Source: CALMJB01 sp963977945
Lineage (GTDB): Bacteria; Actinomycetota; Actinomycetes; Nanopelagicales; Nanopelagicaceae
Assembly: GCA_963977945.1 (NCBI GenBank)
Contig: CAXBQO010000058.1
Coordinates: 1-6,987, forward strand
DNA length: 6,987 bases
Reading direction: 5' to 3'
Shown here: in pieces, positions 1 to 6,029 of the stretch
Layout of the letters: each line of letters starts with the position of its first letter
Position numbering within the stretch: the stretch's first letter is position 1
Made by a program: the position numbers and the translations under genes
The notes under the pieces: generated by a model
What the model was told of the DNA's origin: nothing
The model's database searches: none
What the model saw: the letters and a program-made list of their open reading frames with translations, nothing else

Positions 1-176
1 GTATCGCCTTTCAAACCTTGTGCACCTGTCGCGCCAGTAGCGCCTGTTAAACCGATATCACCTTTCAAACCTTGTGCACCTGTCGCGCCAGTAGCACCGG
101 TTAAACCAGTTGCGCCCGTAAGTCCCGTTGCTCCAGTGTCCCCTTTCAAACCTTGTGCGCCAGTTGCACCAGCAGA
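1..176. repeat. 54-bp tandem repeat encoding Gly-X-Y triplets
   Basis: The block starting CCTTTCAAACC occurs at 7, 61 and 142. Copies at 7 and 61 are identical for the first 35 bases and differ at only a few later bases; their spacing of 54 bp equals 18 residues or six Gly-X-Y triplets. The third copy is offset by 81 bp (one and a half units, nine triplets) and is more diverged, with GCGCC for GCACC. On the coding (minus) strand the core reads GAQGLKGD. The array continues past the left edge, so copy number is unknown. Confidence 0.85.
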
Positions 177-542
177 ACCTGCAGATGTTGTTCCATTTTT
201 TCCATCAACACCTGCTTGTCCTTTTAAGGAAACAGCAGCGGGCCAAACTCCATTTTTCTTTGGTCCATACATATTCATTAACTTGGTATCGATATAAAAA
301 TCACCATCGATTCCCAATGTTGATTTAGGCGCACCTACTCCATTCAATATTGTGTTTGGAGTAAATGTCGCACCGGCTGAAGGTGATGAAGTTGCCCGAC
401 CAGCTAATTGTTTTCCTGCATAAGTGGTTGTTATTGAAGTACTAGTAATAAGTATTGATAACGAAATGAGAATCGCACCGTTTACTTTTTTGGATTTATA
501 TCTGGCACGTTTCCAATAATTCACGTGCTTTATTGAATTCAT
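1..542 (-). CDS. Collagen-like exported protein, 3' end beyond the window
   Basis: I read 180 codons from ATG at 542 to the left edge with no stop, so the C-terminus is missing. The basic start (KRARYKSKK, residues 11-19) and hydrophobic stretch at about 20-41, ending TYA before GKQ, look like a signal peptide or membrane anchor. A non-repetitive part follows, with GIDGDFYIDT (78-86) and YGPKKNGVWP (92-101), a pattern I recall preceding collagen repeats in other bacterial and phage-like proteins. Gly-X-Y triplets start at G108, break at residues 118-121, then run unbroken from G122 to the edge. Thr, Ala and Lys dominate X and Y; there is no proline in this run. A Shine-Dalgarno AAGGAAAGGG lies 5 bases upstream of ATG. 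It is probably a trimeric surface or secreted fibre; partner and function are unknown. It is divergent from the secreted helical protein at 806. Confidence 0.85.
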   Translation of the reverse strand, partial: MNSIKHVNYWKRARYKSKKVNGAILISLSILITSTSITTTYAGKQLAGRATSSPSAGATFTPNTILNGVGAPKSTLGIDGDFYIDTKLMNMYGPKKNGVWPAAVSLKGQAGVDGKNGTTSAGSAGATGAQGLKGDTGATGLTGATGLTGATGATGAQGLKGDIGLTGATGATGAQGLKGD

Positions 543-564
543 AATTGCCCTTTCCTTGATTAGT

Positions 565-583
565 GGTTCTCGCTGTGAGAGCC
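565..583 (-). promoter_or_regulatory. Hairpin in the leader of the collagen-like gene
   Basis: GGTTCTC (565-571) can pair with GAGAGCC (577-583) over a 5-base loop, giving seven pairs with one G-T. It lies just upstream of the AAGGAAAGGG ribosome binding site on the minus strand, within the probable 5' leader. No T-tract follows, so it is not a normal terminator. It may be a leader structure or chance. Confidence 0.3.
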
Positions 584-638
584 GACGGGCAAATGTTGAA
601 ATCGCAGGGATATTTGGACAATAGAACTCACACCATTT

Positions 639-652
639 TCACAGATATGTGA
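639..652. promoter_or_regulatory. Inverted repeat TCACA-N4-TGTGA between divergent exported-protein genes
   Basis: TCACAGATATGTGA is a 5+5 inverted repeat, immediately followed by the palindrome GACCGGTC (651-658). The octamer TTTTCACA recurs at 636 and 683. It sits roughly midway between the starts at 542 and 806, so it could be an operator serving both genes. The arm order is the reverse of the classical CRP site (TGTGA-N6-TCACA), so I do not name a regulator. No convincing -35/-10 pair was found in the 543-805 spacer on either strand. Confidence 0.3.
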
Positions 653-805
653 CCGGTCCTCGTGAACACATCGGGAGTAGGGTTTTCACATAGAAAAAAC
701 TCTGACCTGCCACTCAGCAAAAATGACTGGTCGACTCAGGTAAAAGCAGTTAATTGCTCCCAGCAAGACCAAAATGTTTCTTAAAAAGAAAGGAACAAAA
801 TCTAA

Positions 806-1450
806 ATGAACAAAAAGAGATTATTAGTTGGAGTTTCTTCAGTTGTTGCTGCAATTGCCGTTGTATCAACTGGAATTGCTTCAGCTCATGGTGGAATGGG
901 ACGCGGACCTGGAAACGGCGCTGGACTTTCCAGTCTTCTCTCTGACTTAGTTAAAAAAGGCACCATTTCACAATCGCAAGCCGATGCAATCACTAAAGCA
1001 TTGTCAGATAAAGCTTCGTCAATGCAAGCAGATCGCGATGCAGATCGCGCTGCATTTGAAAATGTAATTACTTCAACACTCGGAATCGATGCGACCACAC
1101 TTCGCACTCGACTACAAGCTGGCGAATCTTTAGCAACAATTGCAGGTGCAAAGAAAGATGCACTTATTGCAGCAATCGTTGCATTTGAAACTAAAGAAAT
1201 TGATGCAAAAGTAACTGCTGGAAAAATTACTGCAGCACAAGCAACAACTTTGAAAGCAAACCTAACCGCACGAGTAACCGACATGGTTAATTCGGTAAAA
1301 GGTCCAGGAATGGGCAAGCGCGGTGGAATGCACGGCGATAAAGGAAATGGAAATGGCGGCACCGGAACTTTGGTAATTCCAAACTCAGGTACATCCACAA
1401 CTGGCAACGCTAAGTTCGCAACAAAAGGCGCAACAGTAGTAAAAGCATAA
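806..1450 (+). CDS. Secreted helical protein with Gly/Met/His-rich ends, function unknown
   Basis: There are 214 residues from ATG 806, with GAAAGGA (788-794) 11 bases upstream. Residues 1-27 form a typical signal peptide (MNKKR, hydrophobic core, ASA before H28). The mature protein opens with HGGMGRGPGNG (28-38), then has a mostly helical region (41-163) and a basic Gly-rich tail (166-187, with GMGKRGGMHG), ending in a Ser/Thr/Gly stretch. Two segments resemble each other: DLVKKGTISQSQADAITKAL (47-66) and the segment at 134-153, which contains AGKITAAQATTLKANL. This G-(T/K)-I-(S/T)-x-x-Q-A pattern and LGIDATTLRTRLQAGESLATIA (92-113) recall a widespread secreted family of unknown function with similarity to DUF2680, but I cannot confirm membership. 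There are no cysteines. The Met/His/Gly ends could bind metal, which is speculative. The gene has its own terminator and appears monocistronic. Confidence 0.85.
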   Translation: MNKKRLLVGVSSVVAAIAVVSTGIASAHGGMGRGPGNGAGLSSLLSDLVKKGTISQSQADAITKALSDKASSMQADRDADRAAFENVITSTLGIDATTLRTRLQAGESLATIAGAKKDALIAAIVAFETKEIDAKVTAGKITAAQATTLKANLTARVTDMVNSVKGPGMGKRGGMHGDKGNGNGGTGTLVIPNSGTSTTGNAKFATKGATVVKA

Positions 1451-1486
1451 AAACTTCTATCTCCTCCTAGGCAGAAGTAGCGACAT

Positions 1487-1529
1487 AACCGGTCGTTCAC
1501 ACTAAAAATGTGACGGCCGGTTTTGTTTT
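1487..1529 (+). terminator. Rho-independent terminator after the secreted helical protein gene
   Basis: AACCGGTCGTTCACA (1487-1501) pairs with TGTGACGGCCGGTT (1509-1522), with one bulged T and one G-T pair, over loop CTAAAAA. It runs straight into TTTTGTTTT (1521-1529). The minus-strand reading has no T-tract, so it acts on plus-strand transcripts. A second, weaker hairpin, ACTTCT (1453-1458) with AGAAGT (1473-1478), lies between the stop codon and this terminator. Confidence 0.9.
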
Positions 1530-1546
1530 CCTGACAAACTAGACCG

Positions 1547-2005
1547 GTGAAGATTCATATCGGAAGCGATCACGCCGGCCTCGAATTTAAAAATAAAATA
1601 ATCGCTCACCTTACAAATCAAGGCCATCAAGTAACAGATCACGGTCCGCACACATTTGATGCAAATGATGATTACCCAATTTTTTGTATTCCAACAGCGC
1701 AGGCAGTTGCAAAAGACCCGCAATCTTTTGGAATCGTTTTAGGTGGTTCTGGTAACGGCGAACAAATGGCGGCTAATAAAGTAAAAGGTGTAAGAGCTGC
1801 ATTGGTTTGGAATATGGACACCGCAAAATTAGCTCGCGAACACAACAATGCAAATGTAATTTCAATCGGTGGCCGTATGCACGATGAAGAGTTCTGTTTA
1901 AAACTTGTCGATACCTTTTTAAATACACCATTCCCAGGAGATGCGCGACATGTTCGCCGAATCGGCCAGATTGCAAAGTTTGAAACTACTGGAGAAATTA
2001 ACTAA
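1547..2005 (+). CDS. rpiB: Ribose-5-phosphate isomerase B
   Basis: The 152-residue cytoplasmic enzyme interconverts ribose 5-phosphate and ribulose 5-phosphate in the non-oxidative pentose phosphate pathway. It belongs to the RpiB/LacAB family: IGSDHAG (5-11), DYP (42-44), GIVLGGSGNGEQMAANK (62-78), REHNNANVISIGGRM (97-111). The E. coli-type active-site cysteine is absent. The motif GGSGNGE (66-72) instead has the mycobacterial form, where Glu75 (here E72) is the catalytic base. The start is GTG at 1547, fixed by the family N-terminus; no Shine-Dalgarno is visible, and the preceding terminator ends only 17 bases upstream, so a leaderless or very short leader transcript is possible. The 3' end overlaps trmB by 8 bp on the opposite strand. 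Confidence 0.95.
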   Translation: MKIHIGSDHAGLEFKNKIIAHLTNQGHQVTDHGPHTFDANDDYPIFCIPTAQAVAKDPQSFGIVLGGSGNGEQMAANKVKGVRAALVWNMDTAKLAREHNNANVISIGGRMHDEEFCLKLVDTFLNTPFPGDARHVRRIGQIAKFETTGEIN

Positions 2006-2675
2006 CTTTCACAAACTTTAGGTCGGTTACCAAATGACCTTTGCGCAAACCTTTTCCTTCAAATTTTGAAATCGGTCGCCAATTAGGGCGCTGTATTACT
2101 CCCCCAGAAAATCTTGGATTTAATTTAAAAATTCGCTCCATCCAATCGGCATACTCTTTCCAATCGGTTGCAATTTGAACATACCCATTCGGTTTTAATC
2201 TACTGGCCATAAGTTCGACAAACTCTGGCTGAATGATTCGGCGTTTGCGATGGCGAAGTTTTGGCCACGGATCTGGAAAAAATAAGTGAATCGCATCAAT
2301 TGAATCTTCTGGAATAAATTCTTTTAAAACTACTTGAGCATCCTCTTGAATCATCTTTAAATTATTTAGTTCGCGTTTTTCAATTTCCATTAATAACGCA
2401 CCCAAACCAGGTTTATGCATTTCAACTGCTACAAAACCAGTATCAGGAAAACTGGCCGCGATTTCTGAAGTGGCTTCACCCATTCCAGAACCAATTTCTA
2501 AAATAGTACGAGAGTAATTTGGAAAATAAGAGTTCAAAATTAATGGTTTAACTAATTCAATTTGAAAGTTGTGCCAATTTCTTTCAAATGCTTGTTCTTG
2601 CGCTTTAGTGATTCTTGATCCGCGTAACTTATAAGTGCGATTTACAGGGCGATTCATAGGTAATATCATTCGCAT
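1998..2675 (-). CDS. trmB: tRNA (guanine-N7-)-methyltransferase
   Basis: The 225-residue SAM-dependent enzyme makes m7G at position 46 of the tRNA variable loop. Visible motifs are LEIGSGMGE (59-67, SAM-binding motif I), E85 after the second strand, HLFFPDPWPK and RHRKRR (130-146, the TrmB signature with catalytic and tRNA-binding residues), ATDW (169-172), and SKFEGKG (203-209), matching the family's TKFExxG. Length is normal. The chosen start, ATG 2675, is preceded in frame by TGA; in-frame ATGs at residues 3 and 7 are alternatives and no strong ribosome binding site separates them. It is divergent from pepN with 18 bp between start codons, and its stop overlaps rpiB. Confidence 0.95.
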   Translation of the reverse strand: MRMILPMNRPVNRTYKLRGSRITKAQEQAFERNWHNFQIELVKPLILNSYFPNYSRTILEIGSGMGEATSEIAASFPDTGFVAVEMHKPGLGALLMEIEKRELNNLKMIQEDAQVVLKEFIPEDSIDAIHLFFPDPWPKLRHRKRRIIQPEFVELMASRLKPNGYVQIATDWKEYADWMERIFKLNPRFSGGVIQRPNWRPISKFEGKGLRKGHLVTDLKFVKVS

Positions 2676-2690
2676 TCATCTTAAGGGGAA
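2641..2690 (+). promoter_or_regulatory. Promoter and ribosome binding site for pepN, inside trmB
   Basis: TTTACA (2641-2646), a 17-base spacer, then TATCAT (2664-2669): each hexamer differs from the sigma70/SigA consensus by one base. Transcription would begin near 2676, leaving a leader of about 18 bases that contains AAGGGGA (2683-2689). That site lies 4 bases from the TTG start at 2694 and decides it. The promoter is embedded in the first codons of trmB on the other strand. Confidence 0.55.
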
Positions 2691-2693
2691 ACT

Positions 2694-5228
2694 TTGCCAG
2701 GTTTAAATTCAACTCGAAAAGAAGCACAAGAACGCGCGGCGCATTTAAAAATAGATAGTTACAACGTCACGCTCGATGTCACTACCGGCGCTGAAAGTTT
2801 TAACAGCAAAACAATTGTTAAGTTTTCTTGCACCAAACCTGGATATGACACATTCATTGACGCAGTTGCCAAGCGAGTAATTTCTGCGACTTTAAATGGC
2901 AAACCAGTTGATACCAATAATTACGATGGCGAAACTATTTATCTAAAAGGTCTGCAGGCTGAAAATGAATTAGTACTCGAACTTGAAGCCGCTTACTCTA
3001 AAAACGGCGAAGGTTTGCAACGCTCGGTAGACCCAGTCGATAACGAGGTCTACTTGTATTCGCAGGGTGAGACCGCGTTTATTCGCAAGATGTACCCATG
3101 CTTTGATCAACCAGATTTAAAAGCTCATTTCATTCTCACCGCAATCGCGCCATCTCATTGGCAGGTAATTTCAAATTACTCAGTTGAAACCAAAACCGAA
3201 ATGGGCGATAAAACAAAATGGCAATTTAAATCAACTCCAAAGATTTCCACTTATGTAACCGCAATGGTGGCTGGCCCATACTCACATGTTCACGATGAAT
3301 ATGTTGGTAAAAAGAAAGTTCCACTCGGAATCTATTGCCGCAAATCATTAGCTGAATTTTTAGACCCAGAAGATATTTTCTTAATCACTAAACAAGGTTT
3401 TGCTTACTTTGAAAAAGTATTTGGTCTTGAGTACCCATTTGAAAAATACGATCAAATTGCAGTGGTTGATTTCAACTGGGGCGCTATGGAAAACATCGGC
3501 GCAGTTACATTCTTAGAACGCTTACTTGTATTCCGCAGCAAAGTTACCGAGCGTATGTATCTAGAACGTGCCAACGTAATTTTGCACGAAATGGCACATA
3601 TGTGGTTTGGAAACATGGTCACAATGAAATGGTGGGATGACTTGTGGCTTAACGAATCATTTGCCGAATGGTCGGCCTACTTTGCAATGGGCGAAGCAAC
3701 TAGATTTAAAAATTCTTGGACAAGTTTTAACTCGGCCCGCAAAAACTGGGCGTACCGTCAAGATCAATTAACTTCTACTCACCCAATTGTTACCGACATG
3801 GTTGATATCGATACCGTGGCCGGAAACTTTGATGGCATCAGTTATGCCAAAGGTGCATCAGTTTTACAACAATTAGTTGCGCACGTTGGCCGCGAAAAAT
3901 TTATTGCCGGTCTACAGAATTACTTTAAAAAGCATGCATTTAGCAACACAACGCTTCAAGATTTATTAAATGAATTAACTGCGACAAGTGGCAAAGATTT
4001 AACTCCTTGGGTTTCAACTTGGTTGCAAACTGCTGGTGTAAATACTTTGCACCCAATTACTGAAGTGCAAAATGGTGCATACAGCAAAGTGGCAATCAAA
4101 CAAGATGTGCCATTGATTCCAGTTGGTTCAAAAGAATTACGCCCGCATCGCATGGCAGTTGGTTTATACGATTTAGCTGGCGATAAATTAAAACTTAGAA
4201 AATCAGTTGAAGTAGATGTTGCCGGCCCTAACACCGAAATTGCCGCGTTAAAGGGTGAAAAACAAGCCGATCTCTTGCTTTTAAATGACAAAGATATGTC
4301 GTACGCAAAGATTCGTTTTGATCAAAAATCAATTGAAACTTTGAAATTACATTTAGGAAAAATTGAAGATGGCTTAGCCCGCGCACTTTGCTGGTCAGCA
4401 GCTTGGGACATGTTGCGCGATGCTCAACTTTCTGCCACCGATTACATAGATATCGCTCTCGCTGGTTTACCTGGTGAAACCGATATCGCAACCGTCACGA
4501 TTATTACGCAACAACTAAGCACCGCAGTAGAAATTTATTCCGCCGATAACAAACGCGATGTGGCCAGATTAAAAGTTGCAACCGGATTAGAGAAAATGTT
4601 GCGCTCTGCCGCTGCCGGCAGCGATATGCAATTACAACTATCGCGCACTTTCTCGCAATTTGCCGCAAGCAAAGAGCAAGCAGATTTTGTCCGCGAATTA
4701 CTAGATGGAAAATTATCGGGGCTAAAAGTTGATGCCGATCTGCGTTGGAGTTTTGTATTAGCCCTCGTTGAACGTGGCATGATGGATAAAAAAGAATTAG
4801 AAACCGAACTTGCTAAAGACAATACCTTTACCGGACAACTTTCATATCAAACTTGTTTAGCTGCATTTCCAGATCAAGCGGCAAAAGATGAAGCCTTTAA
4901 ATCAATTTCGGTTGAAGACATCACCAATTCACAACGTGAATCAAAATTGCAAGGTTTCCAACGCCCGCTACATCGCAAAGTGCTAGCAAACTATGTTGAT
5001 AAATACTTTGATTTGTTGCTTTCAACTTGGAACGGTAAATCGTATGAAGTCGCTAGCAAGATTGTGAATGGTTTGTACCCGACTTATGTAATTAACCAAG
5101 ATACTTTGGCGAAGACAAATAAGTGGCTAGATACAACTGGCAAAGATGCTGCTGCTGGATTACGTCGATTAGTTTCTGAAGCTCGCGATGCGATGCAACG
5201 CGCGCTTAATGTTCAATCAATCGATTGA
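2694..5228 (+). CDS. pepN: Aminopeptidase N, M1 family zinc metallopeptidase
   Basis: The 844-residue protein removes N-terminal amino acids from peptides, probably in the cytoplasm, since no signal peptide is visible. The order is: N-terminal beta domain with PCFDQPD (135-141); GAMEN exopeptidase motif (263-267); zinc motif HEMAH (298-302) with third ligand E321 in NESFAEW, exactly 18 residues later; catalytic tyrosine candidate Y384 in ISYAKGAS; and an alpha-helical ERAP1-C-like region from about 540 to the end. Length fits actinobacterial PepN. The start is TTG 2694 with AAGGGGA just upstream, and the protein begins MPGLNSTRKEAQ, typical of the family. It shares a 12-bp palindrome at its 3' end with the small convergent membrane-protein gene, so both proteins end Ser-Ile-Asp. 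Confidence 0.97.
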   Translation: MPGLNSTRKEAQERAAHLKIDSYNVTLDVTTGAESFNSKTIVKFSCTKPGYDTFIDAVAKRVISATLNGKPVDTNNYDGETIYLKGLQAENELVLELEAAYSKNGEGLQRSVDPVDNEVYLYSQGETAFIRKMYPCFDQPDLKAHFILTAIAPSHWQVISNYSVETKTEMGDKTKWQFKSTPKISTYVTAMVAGPYSHVHDEYVGKKKVPLGIYCRKSLAEFLDPEDIFLITKQGFAYFEKVFGLEYPFEKYDQIAVVDFNWGAMENIGAVTFLERLLVFRSKVTERMYLERANVILHEMAHMWFGNMVTMKWWDDLWLNESFAEWSAYFAMGEATRFKNSWTSFNSARKNWAYRQDQLTSTHPIVTDMVDIDTVAGNFDGISYAKGASVLQQLVAHVGREKFIAGLQNYFKKHAFSNTTLQDLLNELTATSGKDLTPWVSTWLQTAGVNTLHPITEVQNGAYSKVAIKQDVPLIPVGSKELRPHRMAVGLYDLAGDKLKLRKSVEVDVAGPNTEIAALKGEKQADLLLLNDKDMSYAKIRFDQKSIETLKLHLGKIEDGLARALCWSAAWDMLRDAQLSATDYIDIALAGLPGETDIATVTIITQQLSTAVEIYSADNKRDVARLKVATGLEKMLRSAAAGSDMQLQLSRTFSQFAASKEQADFVRELLDGKLSGLKVDADLRWSFVLALVERGMMDKKELETELAKDNTFTGQLSYQTCLAAFPDQAAKDEAFKSISVEDITNSQRESKLQGFQRPLHRKVLANYVDKYFDLLLSTWNGKSYEVASKIVNGLYPTYVINQDTLAKTNKWLDTTGKDAAAGLRRLVSEARDAMQRALNVQSID
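5217..5228. repeat. Palindrome forming both stop codons of convergent genes
   Basis: TCAATCGATTGA is a perfect 12-bp palindrome. Read on either strand in the frame of its gene it gives TCA ATC GAT TGA, so pepN and the small membrane-protein gene share the bases and the C-terminal residues Ser-Ile-Asp-stop. Confidence 0.85.
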
Positions 5229-5381
5229 GGTAATTACACTCTTTTTAGATTTTTTCTTTCGATCGGCTGTTGAAATCCAAACCAACAACCAAATCACCGC
5301 AAATATCGCTACCGGAATTCCGATTATGTAAGTAATTGCTTGCGCTGGTCCAAAATTTGAATCGGCTAATAAATTAATCAT
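5217..5381 (-). CDS. Small single-pass membrane protein coupled to the HNH gene
   Basis: This is an unrecognised 54-codon gene. The protein starts MINLLADSNFGPAQA, has one hydrophobic helix at about residues 16-38 (rich in Ile, Val, Trp and Leu), and a basic tail, DRKKKSKK (40-47), ending TSID. The short acidic/neutral N-terminus and strongly basic C-tail predict N-out, C-in topology by the positive-inside rule. Its ATG overlaps the HNH stop as ATGA (5378-5381), implying translational coupling. It is supported by filling the gap between the HNH gene and pepN exactly, by the coupling, and by a coherent membrane-protein composition. Function is unknown; a role linked to the HNH protein is only inferred from the operon. 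No separate promoter or Shine-Dalgarno is evident. Confidence 0.75.
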   Translation of the reverse strand: MINLLADSNFGPAQAITYIIGIPVAIFAVIWLLVWISTADRKKKSKKSVITSID

Positions 5382-5905
5382 GCGCTAGCAACCGCACCAA
5401 TTGGTTCGACTCCATAAGGTTTCAAATACGGAATCCAAGTTGTGTCAGGTTTGCCCGCTCCCAAAATTCGCCATGCGATTCCGATTGGCTCTTTTGGTGT
5501 GTGACGAAGGCGCCAACCTAAATCTTTTAATGTGCGATCTGCTTTTAAGTGATTGCAACGATGGCAGGCTGAAACCACATTTTCCCAATTGTGTAATCCA
5601 CCGCGAGATCTTGGAACTACGTGATCAATACTTGTCGCTGGTGCTGTGCAATAAACACAACGTCCACCATCGCGCGCAAAAATTGCTTTGCGAGAAAGTG
5701 GCACCGCATGTTTGTAAGGAATTTTTACAAATCTAAGTAAACGAATAACCGCCGGTAAATTTAATTCTCCGCGAGAGTAATGAAGTACGCGATCTGAATC
5801 TTCAATTGTCATGGCACGCTGATTTAAGACGAGGATCAACGCTCGTCTATCTGAAACAACACCTAGTGGCTCGTAGGTGGCGTTCAGGACCAAAGTTTGC
5901 GACAC
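5378..5905 (-). CDS. HNH endonuclease family protein
   Basis: The 175-residue protein has an N-terminal region (LVLNATYEPLGVVSDRRA, residues 5-22) typical of the actinobacterial and cyanobacterial HNH proteins of this size. A zinc-bound HNH core follows: C83-x2-C86, SIDHVVPRSRGG (92-103), W107-x-N109 and C114-x2-C117-N118, then LKADRT. H95 is the expected catalytic base; the last position is Asn (N118), as is common in HNN variants. Expected activity is metal-dependent DNA nicking or cleavage, but the physiological substrate of this family is not known. The start is GTG 5905, with AGGGAG 8 bases upstream. A homologue near pepN and glbO in M. tuberculosis (Rv2469c) suggests a conserved chromosomal gene, not a homing or mobile nuclease. 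It overlaps the 54-codon gene by 4 bp. Confidence 0.9.
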   Translation of the reverse strand: MSQTLVLNATYEPLGVVSDRRALILVLNQRAMTIEDSDRVLHYSRGELNLPAVIRLLRFVKIPYKHAVPLSRKAIFARDGGRCVYCTAPATSIDHVVPRSRGGLHNWENVVSACHRCNHLKADRTLKDLGWRLRHTPKEPIGIAWRILGAGKPDTTWIPYLKPYGVEPIGAVASA

Positions 5906-5925
5906 GAAACTAGCTCCCTAACCAG

Positions 5926-5944
5926 CAGCGCGTGGCTCGCGCTG
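5926..5944 (-). promoter_or_regulatory. GC-rich hairpin in the HNH leader
   Basis: CAGCGCG (5926-5932) and CGCGCTG (5938-5944) form a perfect 7-bp stem over a 5-base loop. It stands out in an AT-rich spacer. It lies a few bases upstream of the AGGGAG ribosome binding site on the minus strand. A smaller inverted repeat, GGCA-N5-TGCC (5948-5960), is adjacent. No T-run follows on either strand. It may be an operator or an mRNA leader structure. Confidence 0.4.
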
Positions 5945-6000
5945 TATGGCACATCTTGCCTGACTTCACTTAAAAAATCATCATTTTCGCTAATAATTTT

Positions 6001-6018
6001 CTTTACGTTTCGGTAAAG
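6001..6018. promoter_or_regulatory. Inverted repeat CTTTAC-N6-GTAAAG upstream of mscS-like gene
   Basis: This is a perfect 6+6 inverted repeat centred about 20 bases before the ATG at 6030, so it would overlap the promoter or leader. A regulator site is plausible. I see no convincing -35/-10 pair, and GGA (6024-6026) is too close to the start to be a good ribosome binding site, so the transcript may be leaderless or have an atypical leader. Confidence 0.35.
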
Positions 6019-6029
6019 TTTTCGGAATT

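Noticed and set aside
1..176. CRISPR array
   Set aside because: The repeats are contiguous, in frame, and encode Gly-X-Y triplets; there are no unique spacers.
128..328. Plus-strand 66-codon frame in the collagen-like gene
   Set aside because: It is antisense to a gene with signal segment and collagen repeats, has no ribosome binding site, and has low-complexity composition.
639..652. CRP/FNR-type operator
   Set aside because: The arms are in the opposite order (TCACA then TGTGA) with a 4-base spacer, so it does not match the TGTGA-N6-TCACA site; kept only as an unnamed inverted repeat.
1436..1470. Strong Shine-Dalgarno-like AGGAGGAG (1461-1468, minus) 12 bases before an ATG
   Set aside because: The frame from that ATG ends after about 12 codons within the secreted-protein gene, with a Leu-rich meaningless product; probably a chance result of the CTCCTCC spacer.
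886..1500. Long minus-strand open frame of 204 codons opposite the secreted helical protein
   Set aside because: The plus strand has a clear ribosome binding site, signal peptide, helical core and its own terminator; the antisense product shows no domain and reads as a shadow of GC-skewed codons.
3956..4822. Minus-strand frames of 111, 87 and 95 codons inside pepN
   Set aside because: They lie opposite continuous, family-consistent aminopeptidase coding sequence and have no ribosome binding sites or domains.
5401..5736. Plus-strand 111-codon frame across the HNH gene
   Set aside because: The minus strand carries a complete HNH motif set; the plus frame has no recognisable domain or start signal.
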